NCBI GenBank assembly: GCA_031283505.1
Contig: JAITBO010000207.1
Span: forward strand, 1 to 5,578
Direction: 5' to 3'
DNA: 5,578 bases
Source: Treponema sp.
GTDB lineage: Bacteria > Spirochaetota > Spirochaetia > Treponematales > Breznakiellaceae
Shown: positions 1 through 5,578 of the stretch, one piece after another
How positions within the stretch are numbered: position 1 is the first letter of the stretch
Layout of the letters: the number at the start of each line of letters is the position of its first letter
Made by a program: the position numbers and the translations under genes
Notes under the pieces: model-generated
What the model was told of the DNA's origin: nothing
Seen by the model: the letters and a program-made list of their open reading frames with translations, nothing else
Databases searched by the model: none

Positions 1-158
1 CGGACTATTTGTTCGACACTCGGCGAATCCCCGCGTCCTAAATTATTCCCGTTCCTCCCTCCGGTTATATCCTGTTCGACGATTTTATATAATTCCGGAT
101 GTGCTTCCAAAACGGTATCCAGTAATCCGAACTCGGGATTCCGTGACTTTATAGACAG
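1..158 (-). CDS. IS transposase, N-terminal part, runs off the left edge
   Basis: The minus strand is open for about 52 codons from position 158 to the edge and reads SIKSRNPEFGLLDTVLEAHP, then ELYKIVEQDI, a Gly/Asn-rich stretch and SPSVEQIVR. This layout (a 'LLD.VLE.HPEL' helix, a short linker, then 'SVEQIVR') resembles the N-terminus of DDE-type IS transposases of the IS5/ISNCY kind, but I cannot assign a family from this much. No ATG precedes it: an in-frame TAG lies at 162-164, and the only plausible start is the CTG codon at 156-158, perhaps a mutated ATG. The catalytic domain would lie outside the window. The matching terminal repeat directly upstream supports an IS. The frame is unbroken as far as it can be seen, so the copy may be recent. 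An unrelated helix-rich protein is the main alternative. Confidence 0.55.
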   Translation of the reverse strand, partial: MSIKSRNPEFGLLDTVLEAHPELYKIVEQDITGGRNGNNLGRGDSPSVEQIV

Positions 159-160
159 AC

Positions 161-180
161 TCTAATTAGAATAGACAAGG
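161..180 (-). repeat. Terminal inverted repeat of the left IS copy
   Basis: On the minus strand this reads CCTTGTCTATTCTAATTAGA, immediately upstream of the transposase N-terminus. It pairs with CCTTGACTAGACTAA at 5459-5473, which lies just after the C-terminal end of the transposase on the right: 12 of the first 15 positions agree. That is the pattern expected of the 5' and 3' ends of one IS family, so the outer boundary of the left IS copy lies at about position 180. The other end of this copy is outside the window, so no target duplication can be checked. Confidence 0.55.
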
Positions 181-187
181 AACAATG

Positions 188-340
188 TTGCGGGCTGTGG
201 GCTGTGTTTTTTGCCATGAGGGGCAATCGGCATTGAAGACGGCAAAGTAAAGTTTTTACGCGATGACTATTGCGATGGACTGGACAATTACCTTCCGAAT
301 CTGTCCTGCCGGGGCGATTTCCTTGTCGAACGGGAAGCGT
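188..340 (+). pseudogene. Decayed [4Fe-4S] ferredoxin gene relic
   Basis: Three frames in succession give parts of a two-cluster ferredoxin. An early piece reads GCVFCHEG (202-222). A longer one, at 223-300, reads IGIEDGKVKFLRDDYCDGLD followed by NYLPN. A third at 302-322 reads CPAGAIS, and VEREA follows at 325-339. Related ferredoxins carry a 'CHEGAI...DDYCDGLG.CLP.CP.GAI...EREA' arrangement, where the cysteines bind the iron-sulfur clusters. Here one cysteine position is Tyr (NYLP), and at least three frameshifts break the frame, so no working protein can be made. The 5' end is lost at the IS boundary (about 180). The similarity stops at about 340, where the putative intron fragment begins. 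I infer an old electron-transfer gene destroyed by insertion and decay. Confidence 0.6.
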
Positions 341-528
341 AGTATTAGACTTCACTTTGCCGCGCAAGCTCGTTCGCCTTGTACTGTCTTCTATGCGATT
401 TCTGTTAAGCCCACTCACCGGTTCGCAGGGGAGGGTTCGGGACTTTGCCAGGTGAACTACTTGTTCGCAGGCTTCCTTCAGATTCCATCTTCCTTTCGGT
501 CAGATTTTACATGAGACTATGCGGACGC

Positions 529-557
529 TTGTAATCTCCCGCAAGGATACTTAAAAT
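529..557 (+). promoter_or_regulatory. Possible sigma-70-type promoter for the three-gene unit
   Basis: TTGTAA at 529-534 and TAAAAT at 552-557 are separated by 17 bp, close to the -35/-10 consensus. Transcription would start at about 564, giving a leader of about 15 nt that still holds the ribosome binding site. The motif lies on the opposite strand of the putative group II intron 5' end, so it may be a promoter supplied by the mobile element or a chance match. No better candidate is seen upstream of the phosphatase gene. Confidence 0.35.
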
Positions 558-563
558 AGCGTC

Positions 564-570
564 AGAGAGG
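564..570 (+). promoter_or_regulatory. Ribosome binding site of the PAP2 phosphatase gene
   Basis: AGAGAGG lies 9 nt before the ATG at 580 and supports that codon as the start. It overlaps the putative intron 5' end on the other strand. Confidence 0.5.
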
Positions 571-579
571 TCACACGCC

Positions 580-1614
580 ATGAACGGAACAATAGGGGTC
601 CTCGCCGCAGGGGACCCTTCATTTTTATACGATATTTACTGGTGGGGCGTTGGCCTCATCAAAGGGATTCAAACAATAGAAAATCCTGTCCTTACGGTGA
701 TAATGAAGGCCCTGACCACCCTGGGAACCGAGATGTTTTATATCCCGGTCATCCTCTTTATCTTCTGGTGCGTCGATGAAAAACAGGGGCTGCGCCTTAC
801 CATTCTGATCCTTTTTTCCGCCTGGATAAACGGTTTTTTCAAGAGCCTCCTCAAACAGCCCCGGCCCTATAACCTGGACTCTTCGGTGATGCGGGCCTTT
901 GAGCCCAGTTACGGCATTCCTTCGGGGCATACCCAGCAGTCCCTGGTCTTTTGGGGAACTTTTCTCCGGCAGGCCCTTGGACAAACGGATGGGAGGAGTC
1001 GCCGGTCCGGTTTCCGCGTCCTGGTTCCGGCGATTTTTGCCGGCTTCTTCATCGTTGCTATTCCCTTTACCCGGCTTTACCTGGGGGTTCACTTTCCAAC
1101 GGATATTCTTGCGGGATGGGTTTTGGGGGGAATCATCCTGGCGGTCTCCTTTGTCTTTGGGGATCGTATCGCCTCCCTCCTGTCTGCCGGGGGAACCCGT
1201 CCCCAACTCATCGCCGCCGCCGCCATTGCCCTTCTGATGAACGCTTCCGGGGCGGACCGGAACCTGGGGGGTATGTTCCTGGGTTTCTGCGGTGGTTACA
1301 GTCTCATGCGTAAATACGTTCCTTTTGCCGCCCGAGGGCCGGTCCGGGGTGGGAAGCCGGGGGTTTTTATCCTGGCCGCCCGTTACGCCCTGGGTCTTGC
1401 CGGAGCCGCCGTCATCTACCTGGAGCTCCGCCGGGTCCTGCCGGGGGAAGCCTCCTTCCTTTCGGGGATTCCCCTTTGGGGGGCGGCGTCGCCCTATTAC
1501 GAGCTGGGCCGTTTCCTGCGCTACGGCTTCCTCGGTCTCTGGGCCTCCGCCGGGGCACCCTGGCTTTTTCTCCGGCTGGGTCTGTCGGGCGGCGTGGCCC
1601 CTTCGGAACAATAG
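580..1614 (+). CDS. PAP2-family integral membrane phosphatase
   Basis: This 344-residue membrane protein carries the full phosphatidic acid phosphatase type 2 signature. Motif 1 is K88-x6-R95-P96 (KSLLKQPRP), motif 2 is P114-S-G-H117, and motif 3 is R165-x5-H171-x3-D175 (TRLYLGVHFPTD). H117 and H171 are the expected catalytic histidines, with H171 as nucleophile in the family mechanism. Hydrophobic stretches at about 52-65, 72-90, 146-163, 176-194, 207-222, 262-282 and 314-332 indicate a polytopic inner-membrane enzyme. The family dephosphorylates lipid phosphates such as phosphatidate or undecaprenyl pyrophosphate; the substrate cannot be read from the sequence. About 150 residues follow motif 3, an additional membrane region of unknown role. 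The start at 580 has a Shine-Dalgarno site 9 nt upstream. The gene ends 8 nt before mnmE and is probably co-transcribed with it. Confidence 0.88.
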   Translation: MNGTIGVLAAGDPSFLYDIYWWGVGLIKGIQTIENPVLTVIMKALTTLGTEMFYIPVILFIFWCVDEKQGLRLTILILFSAWINGFFKSLLKQPRPYNLDSSVMRAFEPSYGIPSGHTQQSLVFWGTFLRQALGQTDGRSRRSGFRVLVPAIFAGFFIVAIPFTRLYLGVHFPTDILAGWVLGGIILAVSFVFGDRIASLLSAGGTRPQLIAAAAIALLMNASGADRNLGGMFLGFCGGYSLMRKYVPFAARGPVRGGKPGVFILAARYALGLAGAAVIYLELRRVLPGEASFLSGIPLWGAASPYYELGRFLRYGFLGLWASAGAPWLFLRLGLSGGVAPSEQ

Positions 1615-1622
1615 CGGGTCCC

Positions 1623-3086
1623 ATGGTATCGCCTCCTTCCTACGGCGACGCATCTCCTATCGCCGCCATCGCCACCCCTCTTGGTGAAAGCGCCCTGGCG
1701 GTGATACGGACCTCCGGCCCCGGAACGGTTGACCTTCTTGCCGGGGTGTTTTCCCGGCCCGGGGTCCTGTGCAGTGCAGCGGGCAATACGGTGGTTCACG
1801 GATGGATACTCGAAGCGGGCGGAAGCGGCGGAGCGGAGGCCCTGTCCCGAATCGACGAGGTGTTGATCTCCGTGTACCGTGCTCCCCGGAGTTATACGGG
1901 AGAGGAAAGCGCGGATATCTCCTGTCACGGCGGTATAGCCCCGGCTCTGGCGGTGATGCGGGTCCTCCGGGCGGCGGGGTTTCGGGACGGCCTGCCGGGG
2001 GAATTCACCTTTCGGGCCTTTATGAACGGTAAGCTGGACCTTACCAGGGCTGAGTCGGTGATGGAACTAGTCTCCTCCAGGACCGAAGTAAGCCGGGAAC
2101 ACGCGGTCCGCCGGCTTTCGGGCGCTTTGGAAGGGGAGATACAGGCCGTCAAGTCTCTTTTGGTCCGGGTTCTGGCGGGGATAGAACTCCTTCTGGATTA
2201 TTCCGAAGACGAAGCCGATTCCGCCGGGCCTCCCACGGATATTCCCCTGGCTGTGGAAGCCCTGGCCCGGCTCCGCGTTCTGGCCGCCTCATACCGCCGG
2301 GAACGGCTCTACCGGGACGGGGCTTTGGCCGTCATCGCCGGGCGGCCCAACGCCGGCAAGTCCAGTCTGTTCAACCTCCTCCTCCGGGAAGAACGGTCCA
2401 TTGTCACCAGTGTTCCCGGTACCACGAGGGATTGGATCGAGGCCTGGATCGCCATTGAAGGCATTCCTATACGCCTTGCCGACACCGCAGGACTCCACGA
2501 GAGCGAAGATCCGGTGGAATGTCTCGGCATGGAGAGGAGCCGGGAACTCCTCTCCGGCGCAGACCTGGTTTTGTACCTGATAGACGGCGGCATAGGTTTT
2601 ACCGAAGAAGACCGGGTTTTCTTTCGGGACTACTCCTGCGCCGGGAATGGCCGGGGGGAAGGCCCGGTTCCGGTGATTCCCCTCTGGAACAAGGCTGATA
2701 TTGCGGTCATGCCGGAGGCCCTGCCTTCAAGCCTGCCGGAAGCTACCGCTTCGCCCATAGGGATCAGTGTCAAAACCGGGGAAGGCATACCGGCCCTTAC
2801 CGCCGCTATTGCCGCCTGTTTGGAAGCGGCTTTTGGTCCGGCGGCAGGCGAGACTGATGCCGGAGGCGGTGGGGCGGGGATTGCCACGGCGCGGCAGAGG
2901 GATCTCATCGGCGCCGCCATTGTTGCGGTTGAGGAAGCCTTGGCCCTGGAAGCCGGGAACAGGCCCCTGGACCTGGTTGCCCCTCCGCTCAGGGAAGCGG
3001 TGAACGTCCTGGGGGAGATCACTGGGGAGGTGTCCGCCGTAGAAATCCTGGAAACCATGTTCAGCCGTTTTTGCGTGGGGAAGTAA
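1623..3086 (+). CDS. mnmE: tRNA uridine-5-carboxymethylaminomethyl(34) synthesis GTPase MnmE
   Basis: MnmE (TrmE/ThdF) is the potassium-activated GTPase that works with MnmG to add the (carboxymethyl)aminomethyl group to U34 of tRNAs reading codons that end in A or G. The N-terminal tetrahydrofolate-binding domain covers about residues 10-125. It is followed by a conserved [17 protein letters not shown] block (125-144). The inserted G domain has G1 GRPNAGKSS (240-248), G2 GTTRD (266-270), G3 DTAG (287-290) and G4 NKAD (356-359). The protein ends in the family C-terminal motif, here CVGK (484-487). The start ATG at 1623 gives 487 residues and the expected 'PIAAIATP' opening. An upstream in-frame start at 1476 would add 49 residues inside the phosphatase gene and is unlikely. 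The Shine-Dalgarno is weak (GCGGG, 1614-1618), so translation may be coupled to the upstream gene. The family is usually about 455 residues; the extra length lies mainly near residues 335-350 and 405-420. Confidence 0.96.
   Translation: MVSPPSYGDASPIAAIATPLGESALAVIRTSGPGTVDLLAGVFSRPGVLCSAAGNTVVHGWILEAGGSGGAEALSRIDEVLISVYRAPRSYTGEESADISCHGGIAPALAVMRVLRAAGFRDGLPGEFTFRAFMNGKLDLTRAESVMELVSSRTEVSREHAVRRLSGALEGEIQAVKSLLVRVLAGIELLLDYSEDEADSAGPPTDIPLAVEALARLRVLAASYRRERLYRDGALAVIAGRPNAGKSSLFNLLLREERSIVTSVPGTTRDWIEAWIAIEGIPIRLADTAGLHESEDPVECLGMERSRELLSGADLVLYLIDGGIGFTEEDRVFFRDYSCAGNGRGEGPVPVIPLWNKADIAVMPEALPSSLPEATASPIGISVKTGEGIPALTAAIAACLEAAFGPAAGETDAGGGGAGIATARQRDLIGAAIVAVEEALALEAGNRPLDLVAPPLREAVNVLGEITGEVSAVEILETMFSRFCVGK
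3077..3083 (+). promoter_or_regulatory. Ribosome binding site of mnmG, inside the end of mnmE
   Basis: GGGGAAG sits 7 nt before the ATG at 3091 and overlaps the last codons of mnmE. It selects 3091 over the out-of-frame ATG at 3086 that overlaps the mnmE stop codon. Confidence 0.6.
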
Positions 3087-3090
3087 TGCG

Positions 3091-4956
3091 ATGGACTACG
3101 ACTGCGTTGTGATAGGCGGTGGTCATGCCGGAATTGAGGCGTCTTTGGCTGCCGCGCGCCTTGGCTTTTCGGTTTTGCTTGTCACCCAAAATCCCGACCG
3201 TATAGGCGCCCTCTCCTGCAACCCCGCCGTGGGAGGACTCTCCAAGGGCAACCTTGTTCGGGAAGTGGACGCCCTGGGCGGGGAAATGGGTAAGCTTATC
3301 GACAGGACCATGATCCAGTACCGGGTGCTGAACCGTTCCCGGGGACCGGCGGTTCAGGCGCCCAGGGCCCAGGCGGATAAGGCGGCGTACCAGGCCGAAG
3401 CCCGCCGGGCGGTGGAAAACCAAAAAGGGCTTGCGGTCTTCATGGATACGGTGACGGACCTTATGGTATCCGGCGATGGAAACCGGGTGACGGGGGTGGT
3501 TACTGGGCGTTCTCACCGCATAAGCGCCGCCGCCGTGATCCTGGCTACGGGTACTTTCATGGAGGGGAAGATCTTTATCGGCGAATACGACGCCCCTCAG
3601 GGGCGGATCGGGGAAAGCGCCGCCCTGGGCCTGGGGACGAGCCTGAGGAAACGGGGCTTCCCCGTAGGACGGCTCAAGACCGGGACCCCCGCCCGGCTCG
3701 CCGGGGACTCAATAGACTATTCCCGGATGGAAAGGCAGGACGGGGAACAACCGGTTCCCTTCTCTTTCGACGTTGATCCCGGCAGAGTCTGGGAACGGCC
3801 CTGCCTTCCCTGCTGGATAACTTACACCACTCCTAAAACCCACGAGATCATCCGGTCGAACATACACCGGTCACCCTTGTACGGCGGCAAGATCCACGGG
3901 GTGGGTCCCCGGTACTGTCCGTCTATCGAAGACAAGGTGGTCCGCTTCCCTGAGCGGGACCGCCATCATATTTTTATAGAACCCGAAGGGCTCCGCACTA
4001 ATGAGGTTTATATGAACGGCGCGTCCAGTTCTCTGCCCGAGGACGTGCAGGAAGCTTTTATCCGGTCCATTCCCGGCCTTGAGGAGGCCCGGATCGTCCG
4101 GCCCGCCTATGCGGTAGAATACGATTACCTCGATCCCCTGGACCTTTACCCCACTCTGGAATCCAAACGCCTGGCCGGTCTTTTCGTGGCAGGCCAGACC
4201 AACGGTAGTTCCGGGTATGAAGAAGCCGCCGCCCAGGGTGTCATGGCCGGGATTAACGCCGCTTTGAGCCTTAGAGGGGAAGCGCCCCTGGTACTGGGCC
4301 GGGCCGACGCATACATCGGGGTACTGGTAGACGACCTTACCACCCTGGGAACTAAAGAGCCCTATCGTATGTTCACCAGCAGGGCCGAACACCGGCTGGT
4401 CCTCCGCCACAACACCGCCGATACCCGCCTTACCCCCCGGAGTTGGGAAATCGGCCTGGTGGACGACCGCCGCTGGGAACGGTTTCTGCAGAAAACCCAG
4501 GCTTTGGAGGCGATACGTGAACTCCTCCGTAGCCGGAAGGTCCCCGGTGCGGCAGGACAGGAAAGCGCCGTCCTCCGTCCCCATGCGGGTTCCCCCCTGG
4601 AACGGGCTTTGACGGATGCCGCCGTGACCCTTCAGGACATCCTGCTCCATGCCCCGGAACTGGCCGCCTATCCCCCGGAATGGCTTGAGCGGGCGGCCCT
4701 GGACATTAAGTATGCGGGATATATCGAAAAAGAAAACCGCGTCGCCGGACGGAACGCCAAAATGGATGCCATCAAGCTGGAGAGCGGCCTGGACTATGAT
4801 GCCATTTCCGGCCTTTCCGCCGAATCAAGAGAAAAGCTCCGCCGTGTCAGGCCCCTTACGGTGGGCCAGGCCGCGCGTATCCCCGGTGTCCGCCAGGGGG
4901 ACATCGCCCTTCTCATGGTGCTGGCGAAAAAGAAAGACACTCCCCCTTTAGCATAA
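3091..4956 (+). CDS. mnmG: tRNA uridine-5-carboxymethylaminomethyl(34) synthesis enzyme MnmG
   Basis: MnmG (GidA) is the FAD- and NADH-dependent partner of MnmE. Together they use methylene-tetrahydrofolate plus glycine or ammonium to modify U34 in the cytoplasm. The N-terminal FAD-binding motif is GGGHAGIEA (9-17). The two family signatures are present: [15 protein letters not shown] (272-286) and [14 protein letters not shown] starting at 367 and continuing to about 390. The conserved cysteines C43 (LSCNPAVGG) and C276 (RYCPS) are retained. The C-terminal helical domain that binds MnmE and tRNA is seen in YAGYIEKE (541-548), [10 protein letters not shown] (567-576) and [19 protein letters not shown] (580-600). 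The length of 621 residues is normal and the frame is intact. One mild variation is NGSSGYEE where many homologues have NGTTGYEE. It starts 4 nt after the mnmE stop, which implies an operon with balanced expression of both partners. Confidence 0.97.
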   Translation: MDYDCVVIGGGHAGIEASLAAARLGFSVLLVTQNPDRIGALSCNPAVGGLSKGNLVREVDALGGEMGKLIDRTMIQYRVLNRSRGPAVQAPRAQADKAAYQAEARRAVENQKGLAVFMDTVTDLMVSGDGNRVTGVVTGRSHRISAAAVILATGTFMEGKIFIGEYDAPQGRIGESAALGLGTSLRKRGFPVGRLKTGTPARLAGDSIDYSRMERQDGEQPVPFSFDVDPGRVWERPCLPCWITYTTPKTHEIIRSNIHRSPLYGGKIHGVGPRYCPSIEDKVVRFPERDRHHIFIEPEGLRTNEVYMNGASSSLPEDVQEAFIRSIPGLEEARIVRPAYAVEYDYLDPLDLYPTLESKRLAGLFVAGQTNGSSGYEEAAAQGVMAGINAALSLRGEAPLVLGRADAYIGVLVDDLTTLGTKEPYRMFTSRAEHRLVLRHNTADTRLTPRSWEIGLVDDRRWERFLQKTQALEAIRELLRSRKVPGAAGQESAVLRPHAGSPLERALTDAAVTLQDILLHAPELAAYPPEWLERAALDIKYAGYIEKENRVAGRNAKMDAIKLESGLDYDAISGLSAESREKLRRVRPLTVGQAARIPGVRQGDIALLMVLAKKKDTPPLA

Positions 4957-4967
4957 AAAAAGTGTCT
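4935..4967. terminator. Hairpin over the mnmG stop, possible terminator
   Basis: AGACACT (4935-4941) pairs perfectly with AGTGTCT (4961-4967), and an inner TTTA/TAAA pairing is possible. The mnmG stop codon lies within the loop region. On the + strand no T-run follows, so it is not a standard terminator for mnmG. On the - strand the stem is followed by TTTCTTTTT, which would suit termination of the former LacI-type gene coming the other way. Function is uncertain. Confidence 0.35.
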
Positions 4968-4997
4968 GCCGGTAACGCCTTCAAATGGGGACATGAA

Positions 4998-5250
4998 TTA
5001 CCGGATTAACACGCAAGTCGATTCCCGGATTATCAGTTTGCGAGGAAGGACGATATTTAATTTAGGATTATTCTGCCCGGATATAAACTGGTGGGTATGC
5101 GGCGGCCTGTTCGCCGATTTCAATTACGGGCTGCCTGATAGTAGTTAAACGAGGATAGATATAATTGGAGATGTCAATATCGTCAAAACCAATTACCGAA
5201 ACATCTTCGGGAATACGGATGCCCCAGCAACACCCGTATCACGCCGCAGG
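4998..5250 (-). pseudogene. 3' relic of a LacI/GalR-family transcriptional regulator gene
   Basis: Read on the minus strand, successive frames give ILACGVIRVL (just inside 5256), GIRIPEDVSVIGFDDIDISN (about 5165-5224) followed by YIYPRLTTIRQPVIEIGEQA, and then HTHQFISGQNNPKLNIVLPR and KLIIREST, ending at a TAA at 4998-5000. This is the C-terminal end of the sugar-binding domain of LacI-type regulators, where '.AIR.L...GI.IPEDVSVIGFDD...LTT..QP...G..A' and a final 'L.IREST' are hallmarks. There is a small deletion with frameshift near 5221-5232 and a one-base frameshift near 5100. The DNA-binding and most of the ligand-binding parts are missing, cut off by the MITE-like element and the IS. No functional regulator can be made. 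It is convergent with mnmG, 41 nt away. Confidence 0.75.
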
Positions 5251-5456
5251 CTAGTATCCCGGCACGATTAAACCTGTGGATTTGGGCGCATTCGGCGTAC
5301 GCGCCGGACCGGGCTATCCGCTCCAATTCCTCGTGCTTTCAGGCGTTCCGCCTAAAAGCCCTGCGGGATTTCCGCTTCTATCCCTTGCGCTTCGCTGTGC
5401 GATACAATCTCCCGCCAGAAAGCAAAACCACATTTTCATAGCTGTCGGGATACTAG
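5251..5456. mobile_element. MITE-like non-autonomous element with flanking CTAG
   Basis: The left end TATCCCGGCA (5255-5264) and the right end TGTCGGGATA (5443-5452) are inverted copies matching at 9 of 10 positions. Both are directly flanked by CTAG (5251-5254 and 5453-5456), which would be a 4-bp target duplication; since CTAG is a palindrome, it also extends the inverted repeat to 12 perfect bases. The 198-bp interior codes for no recognisable protein, has higher GC than its flanks and contains several hairpins. The LacI homology stops at the left end, consistent with insertion into that relic. An alternative is a structured intergenic repeat rather than a transposon derivative. Confidence 0.5.
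5311..5390 (+). repeat. Imperfect 21-bp direct repeat around a hairpin
   Basis: GGGCTATCCGCTCCAATTCC plus T (5311-5331) and GGGATTTCCGCTTCTATCCC plus T (5365-5385) agree at 16 of 21 positions, and the likeness continues for about 5 more bases (CGTGC versus TGCGC). Between them GCTTTCAGGCG (5335-5345) and CGCCTAAAAGC (5349-5359) form an 11-bp stem with one mismatch and a TTC loop. Smaller stems occur at 5293-5306 (CGGCG/CGCCG) and 5363-5375 (GCGG/CCGC). This is the core of the MITE-like element and gives it a clear modular structure. Confidence 0.55.
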
Positions 5457-5458
5457 CA

Positions 5459-5479
5459 CCTTGACTAGACTAAAACTCT
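5459..5479 (+). repeat. Terminal inverted repeat of the right IS copy
   Basis: CCTTGACTAGACTAAAACTC and one further base mark the inner end of the IS copy at the right edge. The first 15 bases match the minus-strand end at 161-180 at 12 positions. It begins 2 nt after the right CTAG of the MITE-like element, and it contains the stop codon of the transposase, a common arrangement in compact IS elements. Confidence 0.55.
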
Positions 5480-5578
5480 GGATATAAGCCGTGAAGTTTT
5501 ATCCGGGCATCTTCCGTCGTAAACTGCCACCGGACTATTTTGTGCTTTGTATTCCGGTCAACCTGCCATGCTTCAAGC
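5470..5578 (-). CDS. IS transposase, C-terminal end, runs in from the right edge
   Basis: The minus strand is open from the edge to a TAG at 5470-5472. It reads LEAWQVDRNTKHKIVR and ends WQFTTEDARIKLHGLYPEF. The closing pattern 'W.FTT.DAR.KL..LYP' is, to my recollection, typical of the extreme C-terminus of DDE transposases, and the stop lies inside the IS terminal repeat. With the N-terminal fragment at the left edge it probably represents the same IS family in the same orientation, but the two pieces do not overlap and so cannot be compared directly. A LacI fragment was considered, because the flanking relic is LacI-like, but the clean stop and terminal repeat favour the IS. Confidence 0.5.
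   Translation of the reverse strand, partial: LEAWQVDRNTKHKIVRWQFTTEDARIKLHGLYPEF

Larger units (their letters stand above)
341..576 (-). mobile_element. Probable 5' fragment of a group II intron (ribozyme domain I, no ORF)
   Basis: The minus strand begins GTGTGACC at 576, matching the GUGYG 5' consensus of group II introns. It continues with GACCGAAAGGAAGATGG and AATCTGAAGGAAGCC (about 466-499), then an ACAAGGC block, a GAGCTTGC block and CAAAGTGAAGTCTAATACT ending at 341. From memory, this order of blocks is typical of domain I in bacterial group II introns that precede a reverse transcriptase/maturase ORF; I could not run a covariance search. One local stem is visible: GAGACTA at 513-519 pairs with TAATCTC at 532-538 with one mismatch. 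No reverse transcriptase, domain V or 3' end is present, so the element is truncated where the ferredoxin relic begins. Short open frames on both strands here have no support as proteins. Confidence 0.5.

Noticed and set aside
240..362. Inverted match CGGCAAAGT.AAGT at about 240-254 and 348-362
   Set aside because: One arm belongs to the ferredoxin relic (DGKVKF codons) and the other to the intron-like segment, with about 95 bp between them. No further pairing extends it, so chance is likely.
263..514. Small + strand open frames at 263-514 and 270-455, and the minus-strand frame at 149-418
   Set aside because: They cross the ferredoxin relic and the intron-like RNA segment. Only the short CPAGAIS piece matches a protein family, and it belongs to the frameshifted ferredoxin.
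1476..1622. Upstream extension of mnmE inside the phosphatase gene
   Set aside because: The 49 extra residues do not resemble the MnmE N-terminus, whereas the ATG at 1623 gives the normal family opening shortly after the phosphatase stop.
625..1653. A 342-codon open frame on the minus strand opposite the phosphatase gene
   Set aside because: It is antisense to a gene with all PAP2 motifs, and its product is a low-complexity Gly/Arg/Lys/Pro-rich string with no recognisable domain. Long antisense frames are common opposite GC-rich genes.
3086..3088. ATG overlapping the mnmE stop codon (TAATG) as a coupled start for mnmG
   Set aside because: It is out of frame with mnmG; the ATG at 3091 is in frame and has a well-placed ribosome binding site.
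3871..4650. A 259-codon minus-strand frame opposite mnmG
   Set aside because: It is a shadow of mnmG, which is intact with both family signatures; the antisense product shows no domain.
5276..5464. A 62-codon + strand frame in the MITE-like element
   Set aside because: It spans hairpins, the direct repeats and the right inverted end, and its product resembles no protein I know.
5531..5540. The 10-mer CGGACTATTT occurs at both 1-10 and 5531-5540
   Set aside because: It falls in the N-terminal part of one transposase fragment and the C-terminal part of the other, with no further flanking similarity, so I take it as chance.

Overview
The window is a compact block of three intact, co-directional genes (580-4956) set between two strips of decayed and mobile DNA. 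The intact block encodes a PAP2-family membrane phosphatase, then MnmE and MnmG. MnmE and MnmG are the two partners that build the (carboxymethyl)aminomethyl group on wobble uridine 34 of certain tRNAs. The genes are GC-rich by eye and tightly packed: 8 nt separate the phosphatase stop from the mnmE start, and 4 nt separate mnmE from mnmG. They therefore look like one transcription unit read on the + strand.

The flanks have visibly lower GC, carry no intact gene and are made of fragments. On the left, from the edge inward, are: the N-terminal part of an IS transposase running off the edge on the - strand (1-158) with its terminal repeat (161-180); a ferredoxin gene relic broken by several frameshifts on the + strand (about 188-340); and what I read as the 5' part of a group II intron on the - strand (about 341-576), ending right at the phosphatase start codon. 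On the right, from mnmG outward, are: a small hairpin over the mnmG stop; the frameshifted 3' end of a LacI/GalR-type regulator gene on the - strand (4998-5250); a roughly 200-bp MITE-like element with 10-bp inverted ends and CTAG flanks (5251-5456); and the C-terminal end of a transposase on the - strand (5470-5578) with its own terminal repeat (5459-5479).

The terminal repeats of the two partial IS copies match each other in 12 of the first 15 positions. They read inward as the 5' and 3' ends of the same kind of element, so the window is probably bracketed by two copies of one IS family in the same orientation. Group II intron, MITE, IS and pseudogene debris packed against housekeeping genes suggests a repeat-rich genome. 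The protein style and the ferredoxin and LacI types would fit a spirochaete such as a gut Treponema, but this host guess rests on general resemblance and is not proven by the sequence.

No rRNA, tRNA or CRISPR array is visible. I see no convincing new multi-gene system. The most interesting material is the structured non-coding DNA in the flanks.
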